Source: JAICLL01 sp035252155 (lineage in GTDB: Bacteria; Planctomycetota; Planctomycetia; Pirellulales; JAICIG01). Taken from it: DNA of 18,960 bases. Below, in pieces: positions 1 through 6,217 of the stretch. The stretch spans positions 1-18,960 of the forward strand of contig DATFDL010000573.1 in the NCBI GenBank assembly GCA_035252155.1. Reading direction: 5' to 3'. The translations under genes and the position numbers were made by a program. Positions within the stretch are counted from its first letter, which is position 1. Each line of letters starts with the position of its first letter. A model generated the notes under the pieces. The model ran no database searches. It was not told the DNA's origin and was given only the letters and a program-made list of their open reading frames with translations.

Positions 1-52
1 CCCACAACGCGTCGGGGACATGGTGAAACTTTGACGGCAGTCGCTTGGCCAT
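1..52 (-). CDS. IS transposase, N-terminal 17 residues only (partial at window edge)
   Basis: The visible protein reads MAKRLPSKFHHVPDALW, which looks like the start of an IS5-type transposase: a basic N-terminus and a 'DALW' stretch that in that family leads into 'E.I.PLLP'. The chosen ATG at 52 has GGAGG six bases upstream. A second in-frame ATG four codons earlier (M-E-V-H-M) overlaps that ribosome site and is less likely. It would move the insertion sequence by cut-and-paste DDE chemistry, but no catalytic residue is inside the window. It reads in the same direction as the esterase it interrupts. Confidence 0.6.
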   Translation of the reverse strand, partial: MAKRLPSKFHHVPDALW

Positions 53-138
53 ATGCACCTCCATGCAGATCGAGTATTGGTTTCCTCATCTGCACTACGG
101 ACGCCTGTGGCCGGATGTTCAGGTAATCGGATAGGCTC
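1..138 (-). mobile_element. Left part of an IS5-like insertion sequence, running off the window edge
   Basis: The reading frame of the minus-strand esterase is lost abruptly at the point where the minus strand reads TTA then GAGCCTATCCGATTACC. The trinucleotide TTA fits the TNA target preference known for the IS1031/IS427 branch of the IS5 family. A GAGCCTATCCGA-type terminus and an ORF beginning 86 bp inside it also fit. Only the 5' end is in the window, so the other inverted repeat and the matching target duplication cannot be seen. The family assignment is inference from the terminus, target and N-terminal residues. A different DDE-type IS is possible. Confidence 0.62.
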
Positions 139-802
139 TAAGTGACTGACCGCCACCCATCGACAGCCCGGCCAAAGCCCGGTGTTCGCGATCCGCCTGG
201 ACGGAGTAACGAGCTTCAATCGCCGGAATGACATCGTCCAACAAGTCGCGCTCGAAAACGGCAAATGCCGGGGCCGACTCGAATGCATTTCCTTCCGCCC
301 GATCGTTCTTCCGCGCGCGACCGTTGGGCATGACGGCAATCATCGGCACAGCTTTGCCGTCCGCGATCAGATTGTCGAACAGCCTGTCCGGAGTGGCGAA
401 TCGCTGCCATTCCGTCTCATTACCACCGATGCCGTGCAGCAAATAGAGCACCGGATACTTCTTGTCCTTCGAGTATCCCGGTGGCGTATAGACATTCATC
501 TTGCGAGTCGTGCCGACGGTCTTTGAGTCGTACTCGACCATCTCCAGTTTGCCATGCGGGATGTCTTCTCGCATGGCAACGATGCTGTCCGGAGGGTCGG
601 CGTAGGTTTGCTTGTCGTCAGGACCAAGCTCAATGGGCCCGCCGAAGCCACCACGGCGTGGCGGGCGATCGGGTTGTTGCAGACTCGCGTCATTGCCCGG
701 CTGCTGGGCCTGGGAGTTGCGGTCTCCGTCGTTCCGTTCCTGCGCTGGCAGCGCGGCGACGGTGCCAAGAATCAGCCCGCACATGGTGATCAGCTTTTGC
801 AT
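119..802 (-). pseudogene. Secreted esterase D/feruloyl-esterase-like alpha/beta hydrolase, truncated by an IS insertion
   Basis: The 227-residue frame begins with a signal peptide (residues 1-20, ending ALPA|QE), followed by a low-complexity linker rich in Q, P, R and G (about 25-60). The esterase domain has 'YPVLYLLHGIGG' (about 117-127), which provides the oxyanion region, and the nucleophile elbow GLSMGGGQS with the serine at about 214. Family members continue well past this point and carry the catalytic Asp and His there. Here the native sequence stops at about residue 221, and the last codons come from the inserted element. The product would lack two catalytic residues and is probably inactive. 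Function is ester hydrolysis on carbohydrate or xenobiotic substrates, by family knowledge; the substrate is unknown. AAGGA lies 8 bases before the ATG at 802. The gene starts 11 bp after the MarR gene, suggesting one transcript. Confidence 0.82.
139..141. repeat. Probable 3-bp target-site duplication (TAA / TTA)
   Basis: Three bases directly outside the inferred IS terminus read TAA on the plus strand (TTA on the minus strand), fitting the TNA target of IS1031-type elements. The second copy would lie beyond the left edge, so this is a prediction. Confidence 0.4.
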
Positions 803-813
803 AGAAGGTTTCC

Positions 814-1209
814 TTAGTTCTCATTCGCGGTAGACTTGGCCGCCACGACCGTCGTGGCGTCCGCAAGCGATTGGGAGACGCGCCGCAGCAGTTTCACGAG
901 CAATCTCGTCTCCGCGGCGCTCAAAGAACTCACCATCTGGTCCCGGATGGCCTGGCCCGCCTTAAAGACCTGCCGGAACTTCCGCTGCCCCGATTCTGTC
1001 AGAGCGACCGTTCTCGCGCGTCCATCCGTCGGATGAGTTTTGCGCGAGACGAGGCCGCGTCGTTCCATTAGGACCAGCATCGCTCGCACGGTGCTGGGAT
1101 CAGAGGGCATGCGCGCGGCCAACTCGCGCTGAGTGAGCGCGTGGCCTCGCGCGAGTGTCGCCAACAGCACGAACTGATCGGCGGTTACGCCGAGTTTTGC
1201 AAACTGCAC
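814..1209 (-). CDS. MarR-family transcriptional regulator, N-terminus probably damaged
   Basis: The frame encodes 131 residues from a GTG at 1209. The winged helix is clear: 'TQRELAARM' (helix 2), 'DPSTVRAMLVLMERRGLV' (recognition helix region) and the wing 'HPTDGRARTVALTESG', which holds the D-x-R pair typical of MarR. The C-terminal helix follows. MarR proteins are dimeric repressors that usually release DNA on binding small aromatic or oxidising ligands. The open frame continues upstream of the GTG as LPLELRAAYLLLHRCSD, a credible MarR dimerisation helix, back to a TGA at 1261-1263. Four codons beyond that is an in-frame ATG at 1278 (M-E-T-K-T-stop). Either the gene carries a nonsense mutation, or a shortened protein starts at the GTG or a CTG. 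It is probably the regulator of the esterase next to it. Confidence 0.75.
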   Translation of the reverse strand: MQFAKLGVTADQFVLLATLARGHALTQRELAARMPSDPSTVRAMLVLMERRGLVSRKTHPTDGRARTVALTESGQRKFRQVFKAGQAIRDQMVSSLSAAETRLLVKLLRRVSQSLADATTVVAAKSTANEN

Positions 1210-1278
1210 ATCCGAGCAGCGATGCAGGAGCAGATAGGCGGCCCTGAGCTCAAGCGGTAGTCAAGTCTTCGTTTCCAT
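1210..1278 (-). pseudogene. Displaced 5' part of the MarR gene, cut by an in-frame TGA
   Basis: Reading in the MarR frame from ATG 1276-1278 gives M-E-T-K-T-stop-L-P-L-E-L-R-A-A-Y-L-L-L-H-R-C-S-D and then joins the annotated frame without a shift. The residues after the stop fit the first helix of MarR proteins, which argues that translation once ran through this point. The stop is TGA, one transition away from CGA (Arg). No strong Shine-Dalgarno sequence is visible before the ATG. A sequencing error is a possible alternative. Confidence 0.5.
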
Positions 1279-1320
1279 CAAGCGCGCCCTGGGAGATGGC
1301 AATGCCCGGCATCGCAACCA

Positions 1321-1332
1321 TGCGTATACGCA
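1321..1332. promoter_or_regulatory. Perfect palindrome, candidate operator for the MarR protein
   Basis: TGCGTATACGCA is a perfect 12-bp palindrome 43 bp upstream of the ancestral MarR start codon. A related half-site, TGTACGC, lies about 8 bp further on. MarR dimers bind short palindromes that overlap their own promoters, so this is a reasonable candidate. A 12-mer palindrome can also arise by chance. Confidence 0.28.
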
Positions 1333-1435
1333 CGAATGTACGCGACGGCGAGCGGCCGATCAAGAACTCGAAAACCGGGCTGAGGCAGCCGACCGTAACT
1401 GCTTCAGTGCAGCTCCTGTGGAAACCCCGAGACAT

Positions 1436-1463
1436 TTGACTTCGGCACTAACCGCAGTAAATT
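1436..1463 (+). promoter_or_regulatory. Possible sigma70-like promoter for the 1546 gene
   Basis: TTGACT and TAAATT are separated by 16 bp, about 80 bp before the ATG at 1546. The -35 box matches the consensus at 5 of 6 bases and the -10 box is weaker. Planctomycete promoters are poorly defined, so this is only a candidate. Confidence 0.22.
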
Positions 1464-1545
1464 GACGGTCAGGTAGCGACGTCACGTCGGCCGTCTTGGT
1501 TGCTGGGCCGCTCCTTGGACAGTCGTTTTATCGTACCGCGCACAG

Positions 1546-2655
1546 ATGTGGCCTTTCCGACCTAGACGTAGCGACATTGAGCATCGGGATCCACTTATTA
1601 AATCTCATCGTATCCCGCTTGAAGTCGCGCACCAGTTTTTGGCCGCGTTCGGCATCACAAAGCCGACACGGAGTTACGAGCGCTGGGTCAAGGACGACGG
1701 ATTTGACTCCGCGGATTTTTCCGACGTAGTCGGGGAGAGTGAGTTTATTTTCAGGGTTGACTGGAAGACGGCACTTCCTGACGAGCTTCCGCTGATTGCC
1801 GACGCTCTCGCGAAATGGGACGTCGACCTAAAGTTCAACGTTAAGCCCGACGAGGACAGCGGCTTCATCGCATGCAATGGTCGCGAAGCGAAGGTCAAAT
1901 ACACGCCAAACGACGAGGGTGATTTCACGGACGTGATCGCGGCAATTCAGTCGATCCTGCCGGAAAACATCGAATTCCGCGCGGCACCTAACAACGCGTC
2001 GAGCGATACTTGGGAATTCGCTATATTGCCGCGCGACGAGTGGGCTGGTCTCGAAAAGCTCGATCGCGAGTTGGTGAACAGTCTGTTCGTGCCACTTTCT
2101 GCCGACGAAGACCTGGCTGGTTTTTTTTCGCAACGTGGAATCGGTATGATTTCGATATCGCGGATTTGTCCCCCAGATGAGCCGGACGCCGAATTTTTGC
2201 GAACGTCACGCCGGCACTCAATTGATGAAATGATTTCACTGGCGGTTCCCGATAACTGGGAGGTTTGGGAGCCGTCCGACGACATCCTCTTCATCGTGGC
2301 TGCTCCTGACAAAGGCCGAGATGAGATTCAGCCACATTTTTTCGTAACGAAGGAGTCCAACCAATGGGACTCGTCACGTGCATTTATGATTGGCAGCGTC
2401 GTTGCATTGAGGGGCCTTGACGGATACGAAGAGCACGAAATCCTTGAATTTGAGGTCGGCACCTGTGCGATCGCTTGTGTCTCGTACGATGCGCCTGCCG
2501 GCGAGTGGATCTTCACAAACCGTCAGTACATGTTCGTGCTTAATGACTGGGCCTACCTGATCACCTGCAAGATGCTTCCCGAGCAATCGCCCCGCTGGTC
2601 GAACGTCTTTGACGCGATGGTTCGTTCGCTTGGCTTCGCCGCCCCTGAGGGCTGA
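1546..2655 (+). CDS. Hypothetical protein with a possible PsbP/DcrB (Mog1-like) C-terminal domain
   Basis: This 369-residue soluble protein has no signal peptide or membrane segment. Residues about 60-190 are acidic, with 'VKYTPNDEGDFTDVIAAIQ' and 'TWEFAILPRDEW', and I do not recognise them. Residues about 222-365 resemble the DUF1795/DcrB/PsbP fold. They open with 'SLAVPDNWEVWEPSDD', pass through alternating strands ('HFFVTKE', 'FEVGTCAIACVSYDAP', 'YMFVLNDWAYLITCKM') and end with a helix containing 'FDAMVRSLGF', which matches the usual closing 'F..i..Sf' of that group. The fold call is pattern recognition, not a search result. The ATG at 1546 is the first start after an in-frame stop at 1474 and has no clear Shine-Dalgarno sequence. 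Base composition looks somewhat AT-richer than the flanking genes by eye. A small membrane protein follows after 13 bp, probably in the same transcript. Confidence 0.72.
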   Translation: MWPFRPRRSDIEHRDPLIKSHRIPLEVAHQFLAAFGITKPTRSYERWVKDDGFDSADFSDVVGESEFIFRVDWKTALPDELPLIADALAKWDVDLKFNVKPDEDSGFIACNGREAKVKYTPNDEGDFTDVIAAIQSILPENIEFRAAPNNASSDTWEFAILPRDEWAGLEKLDRELVNSLFVPLSADEDLAGFFSQRGIGMISISRICPPDEPDAEFLRTSRRHSIDEMISLAVPDNWEVWEPSDDILFIVAAPDKGRDEIQPHFFVTKESNQWDSSRAFMIGSVVALRGLDGYEEHEILEFEVGTCAIACVSYDAPAGEWIFTNRQYMFVLNDWAYLITCKMLPEQSPRWSNVFDAMVRSLGFAAPEG

Positions 2656-2668
2656 ACCGCTCGACGCG

Positions 2669-3145
2669 ATGCCATATACTGACAGATCTCAAGAAAACAG
2701 CTCGCGACAGCCAACGGCGAAGCGTTGGAACTTTCCAGCATTGTGGCGGCATCGCCCGCGGGCACTGACGCTCTTGGTGCTGTTCGCGGTTGTGTGGCTG
2801 ATCGTGCTCGCGAATCTGAGTTTCGAACGATTTATGGATTTCCCGGCCGGTATCGGGGCCAAGTCGTACGGCTGGCCGTTGGTTTGGCACCGGTATGTTT
2901 TCCTTCCTTGGATTGGCGGCACAGTCATTGATAGCGACAGATCTCTATCGGAAGGGCGGCTGGGACCAGAAGCCGACATGATAAATAGGGATTACGGCGC
3001 GCTCCCTGATCGTCAGCAGCCTTTCTCGCTACCGAGCAGCGATGCGCAATGGATGACTCCAGCGGAAAAGGCGCACTTCAAGGCGAGGGGAGGTTGGGCG
3101 CGTTTCGACGCGGCTGGATGGAACGGCAAAATCGTTTCATTCTGA
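2669..3145 (+). CDS. Small hypothetical membrane protein with one N-terminal helix
   Basis: Starting at the ATG at 2669 (MPYTDRSQENSS) the protein has 158 residues. The frame is open further upstream to 2609, but that start lies inside the previous gene. A basic stretch (WRHRPRA) precedes one hydrophobic helix, 'LTLLVLFAVVWLIVLANLSF', at about residues 33-52. 'SYGWPLVWHRYVFLPW' follows. This arrangement is reminiscent of small planctomycete membrane proteins which, as I recall, usually carry a second hydrophobic segment near the C-terminus. None is seen here, so the gene may be shortened. The stop at 3143-3145 lies about 50 bp before a degenerate adaptor fragment, a sign of past rearrangement. 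Function is unknown. Confidence 0.55.
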   Translation: MPYTDRSQENSSRQPTAKRWNFPALWRHRPRALTLLVLFAVVWLIVLANLSFERFMDFPAGIGAKSYGWPLVWHRYVFLPWIGGTVIDSDRSLSEGRLGPEADMINRDYGALPDRQQPFSLPSSDAQWMTPAEKAHFKARGGWARFDAAGWNGKIVSF

Positions 3146-3196
3146 CGGATCGCACGCGGGATGTGCACAAGAACGCAACGACGTACATCACCGGCT

Positions 3197-3345
3197 TTAC
3201 TCGCTTGAATCGCTTTCGCCCACCGGCTCGGCTTCGAAGGGTTCGCCGTCTTCGAGGGAATCGCTGTAGGAGACGACCGCGAGATTGCCGTCGCTGAGGC
3301 CGTGATGATCTCGGCCCGAAGGCCGTCGTCGCGCCGCGCCGGCCC
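3197..3345 (-). pseudogene. Degenerate 3' remnant of an RND efflux adaptor (HlyD/MFP) gene
   Basis: On the minus strand this encodes RRDDGLRAEII, then after a one-base deletion GLSDGNLAVVSYSDSLE, then DGEPFEAEPVGESDSSE and a stop. The intact adaptor at 6218-7711 ends with GRDDGIRAEIIDGLIDDD, LVVVSYSGSLE and DGEPVEAETVGESDSSE. Hand alignment gives roughly 85-88% nucleotide identity over about 140 bp, including the stop codon and a few bases past it. The frameshift is a missing base at about 3303/3304. Similarity fades beyond about 3340-3345, so only some 46 codons remain. It is the end of a former second adaptor gene or a copied fragment of the neighbour. Confidence 0.85.
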
Positions 3346-3505
3346 CCGCATGCAGGCCGGCGGTACGATGACCGCCTCGCTCGCGCGAGAAGTTTCTGCC
3401 GGCTCGTTGCCGCTTGTTCGCGCTGTCCGCCGATCGGCGCTCGTCCGATTCAACGGCTGCTTGGCTGCTTGTGGCGAATGCCTCTCCCGGTCCATACTGG
3501 CGGCA

Positions 3506-6064
3506 ATGGCCGGTTCACTCGCTAAACTCGCTTTTCGCCTAAAGCCCAGTCGACGTTGGGCGCAATTCAGCTTGGGGACGATGCTATTGGCGGTCACCGT
3601 ACTCTGCGTGTGGTTGGCCGACTACGTGAATCCAATCCGGCGGCTGGAACGGCAACTGGGTGACCTGGACGAACAGGTGCGCCGACGGGCCGCCGTGAGA
3701 CTCGGCTACCTGGGTCACGACGCGCGCTCGGCCAGCAAGTCACTCGTGCGGGCGACCGAGGACACGAGCGCCCCGGTTCGCGTCGCCGCGGTATGGGCAC
3801 TTTCACGCGTCTCCGGTCGCGCCGATGTGCTGACCTCGCTGCTCAGCGACAGCGACAAGAATGTCGCCATGGCGGCCGCGGAGGGCCTGCTTTGGAACGG
3901 CGAAGACCCTGCAACAGTCGTGCCCCTTTTGCTGGAGCCTCATGTCAACATCGCGATCTTCTCAGCGATGAGCCCGGCGCAGGCTGCGATCGTGGTGCCA
4001 TTGTTCTTGGATTCGCTGTCGGCCACGGACGGTCCAGCGGAGCAGCAATCAGCAGATCCGGCGCAGGTGGCGCTGAACTTTGTGACCGTGCCCGCAACGA
4101 CGGTTGTGCCTGATCTGATCGAACGATTGGATGATGAGCGGCCGAATGTCAGGATCGCCGCGGCCGCGCAGCTCTCGCGGCTGCGGGAAAAGGCGAATCA
4201 GGCCGCCCCCGCGTTGCGAGCCCGGCTGCAAGACCCCGATGCCGAAGTTGTGCTGGCCTGCGCGGCGGCACTGGGTGCGGTCGAACCGAGCGATACCGAG
4301 TTCCTCCCCATCCTCAAACGAGCACTGCGCTCGAAAGATGTTCGCGCTATGCAAGCGGCTTATTTTCTTTCGGCGATGGGGCCGGCGGCTAATGGGCTCG
4401 CGGACGACCTCGTCGAGTTTTTAGTCAGTTTTCAGCGCTACAACATATGGGGTCTTCCGGGGGAGGCCGCACTGGTGAGAATGGGCCCGCCCGCCGTTTC
4501 CGCCCTCGATGGCGCGCTGAAGCGGGCTGTGATCGAAAGATCTCAGTTGCCTCGTACGGTGCAAGTGGTTCTCGAGCGGGTCAAAGGTATTGCCGGCGTG
4601 GCTCTGCCTGAGGTGCGAAGTGCTTGCGAACGTGTGCGCGGTGTGACGGATGCGCCGGGCGTGCTCCTCGATCCGCAGCGCGATAGCCACCGGATCGCTA
4701 TGATTCGTTTCCTGGAATGGATGGAGCACAGTCTGGCCGCGCTGGCAGAACGTGACAGGCGATTGGTCATCCCAAGATATCTGGCATTGATCGGTCCTCC
4801 GGCCAAGACCGCCGTGCCCACGCTGGTGGCGGCGCTTGACTATGCCGACTTCCAATACCCGGCCATACACGCCCTGGCAAGCATTGGCCAAGACGCGGCG
4901 CCAGCCGCTGACCGCTTATGGCTCTTTGTCGACTCGCCTGACAAGCATCTGAGAAATGCCGCGCTGCGTGCCCTGCAGCAGATGGGCATTTCTGACAAGT
5001 CGCTGCGCGCGAGGTTGCGTCCCGCACTGAACAGCCGAGACCCGGATGAACGGGTCGAGGAGGCATTGCTGATCTCGGAATTCGGCGCGTCGGCGGACGA
5101 GATTCTTGCGGTGCTACATGAGTCGGCAACCGATGTGCAATCCTATTTGACGGAAGCCCTGGAAGACGGCAACTCGAACGTCCGCCGTGCGGCCGCCGAG
5201 GTAGCGGGCCGGGTCGGCCCGGCGGCCAAAGACGCAGTTGTGAGCATGACCTCAAATGATCCCGAGCTGTGCTATTTGACCGCAGCCTTGCAAGACAATA
5301 AGCCGGCCGTGCGTCGTGAGGCCGCCGAGGCGCTGGGTCGGATCGGCCCGACGGCCACGGATGCGGTTCCTCGTCTTATCGAGTTGTTGGACGACGAAGA
5401 TTCGTGGGATGCGGCGGCCGAGGCGCTAGGCCATATCGGCCCGGCGGCAAGGGCGGCCGTCCCTAAGCTCCTGAAATCGCTGCAAGCCATGCAGCAGTTA
5501 CCCGACTCAGGCGAATACGACTACTTTCCGGAGGAATACTTTGCTCGCCTCGATGCGCTGGCTGGCATAGGGTCTGGAGCGCTCGACGCGGTGCCTGAGC
5601 TTCTCCGACTTGCCAAGTTCGATGATCGGGCGATCTGCGGAGGGGCCGTCGTGACGCTGGCCAGAATTGACCCCACCCACCCTTCTCTCGTTCCCCGCCT
5701 GCGGATTTTGTTGGTGGAGTTGGAGCGAAGATCGACAATCGGAAGTGCCGCAAGTATGTTCGGCATGGGAGGGAACCGATTCGATAACCTCGCTGATAAG
5801 ATCGCTGATACGGTGTGGGAACTTGGTCCGCACGCGGAGCCCTTGGTGCCCGACTTGGAGCGCATCGTGACGGCAAACCACCTGGTCGACCTGAAAGTCC
5901 GATGCTACGCAGCCTTCGCGCTGGCGCGGTTCCAGCCACACCGGCAAACGGCGATGGCTTATCTCAAAAGCGCCCCAAGGTTGGGGCATCCTGGTTCACC
6001 CAATCTCGCCGATAAACTGTTGCAGCGGATCGATGGGGTGCGAAAGAGCCGAGCCGCGAAATAG
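3506..6064 (+). CDS. Large HEAT-repeat protein with an N-terminal membrane segment
   Basis: From the ATG at 3506 the protein has 852 residues. Residues 1-45 are basic and then hydrophobic ('RRWAQFSLGTMLLAVTVLCVWLADYV', helix about 22-41), an arrangement common at the start of planctomycete proteins. It probably anchors the protein in the cytoplasmic membrane. The rest is a run of PBS-lyase/HEAT-like helical repeats. The clearest are 'VRRRAAVRLGYLGHDA', 'VRIAAAAQLSRLREKA', 'VRRAAAEVAGRVGPAAKDAV', 'VRREAAEALGRIGPTATDAV' and 'WDAAAEALGHIGPAARAAV'. HEAT solenoids serve as protein-binding scaffolds; no catalytic motif is visible. The frame is open 68 codons upstream to 3302, but that part overlaps the adaptor remnant on the other strand, and the 3506 start puts the membrane helix at a normal distance. 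Only a weak GGCGG precedes it. Confidence 0.8.
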   Translation: MAGSLAKLAFRLKPSRRWAQFSLGTMLLAVTVLCVWLADYVNPIRRLERQLGDLDEQVRRRAAVRLGYLGHDARSASKSLVRATEDTSAPVRVAAVWALSRVSGRADVLTSLLSDSDKNVAMAAAEGLLWNGEDPATVVPLLLEPHVNIAIFSAMSPAQAAIVVPLFLDSLSATDGPAEQQSADPAQVALNFVTVPATTVVPDLIERLDDERPNVRIAAAAQLSRLREKANQAAPALRARLQDPDAEVVLACAAALGAVEPSDTEFLPILKRALRSKDVRAMQAAYFLSAMGPAANGLADDLVEFLVSFQRYNIWGLPGEAALVRMGPPAVSALDGALKRAVIERSQLPRTVQVVLERVKGIAGVALPEVRSACERVRGVTDAPGVLLDPQRDSHRIAMIRFLEWMEHSLAALAERDRRLVIPRYLALIGPPAKTAVPTLVAALDYADFQYPAIHALASIGQDAAPAADRLWLFVDSPDKHLRNAALRALQQMGISDKSLRARLRPALNSRDPDERVEEALLISEFGASADEILAVLHESATDVQSYLTEALEDGNSNVRRAAAEVAGRVGPAAKDAVVSMTSNDPELCYLTAALQDNKPAVRREAAEALGRIGPTATDAVPRLIELLDDEDSWDAAAEALGHIGPAARAAVPKLLKSLQAMQQLPDSGEYDYFPEEYFARLDALAGIGSGALDAVPELLRLAKFDDRAICGGAVVTLARIDPTHPSLVPRLRILLVELERRSTIGSAASMFGMGGNRFDNLADKIADTVWELGPHAEPLVPDLERIVTANHLVDLKVRCYAAFALARFQPHRQTAMAYLKSAPRLGHPGSPNLADKLLQRIDGVRKSRAAK

Positions 6065-6217
6065 GGAAACTAATGCAGCAGGCATAGGGTGGGCATCGGC
6101 GTATGGTGCCGGAAAATCTGGAAGATACGGATATTGGAAGTGGCATAATCCAGGGGAGTCAGGTTTTGAACGCGCCATTCCTAAGCTGGATGTGAGGGTT
6201 CGAGACATTTACCCGCT
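6065..6217. other. Short spacer between convergent genes
   Basis: The spacer of 153 bp separates the ends of the HEAT gene (plus) and the adaptor gene (minus). I see no convincing hairpin followed by a T-run, and no gene. The last few bases before 6218 also match the adaptor remnant near 3190. Confidence 0.5.

Larger units (their letters stand above)
1279..1545. other. Divergent intergenic region between the MarR gene and the 369-aa hypothetical gene
   Basis: This 267-bp stretch separates genes reading outward on opposite strands and should hold both promoters. It contains a perfect 12-bp palindrome at 1321-1332 and a possible plus-strand promoter at 1436-1463. A 61-codon minus-strand frame covers much of it, but its composition and lack of a ribosome site give no reason to call it a gene. 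Confidence 0.5.

Noticed and set aside
1250..1435. A 61-codon minus-strand frame upstream of the MarR gene
   Set aside because: No ribosome site or recognisable motif. It overlaps the ancestral MarR start in a different frame and lies where promoters are expected.
3302..3505. N-terminal extension of the HEAT protein to the first in-frame ATG
   Set aside because: This stretch overlaps the adaptor remnant on the other strand, encodes an Arg/Ser/Ala-rich segment without pattern, and would put 68 residues ahead of the normal N-terminal membrane helix.
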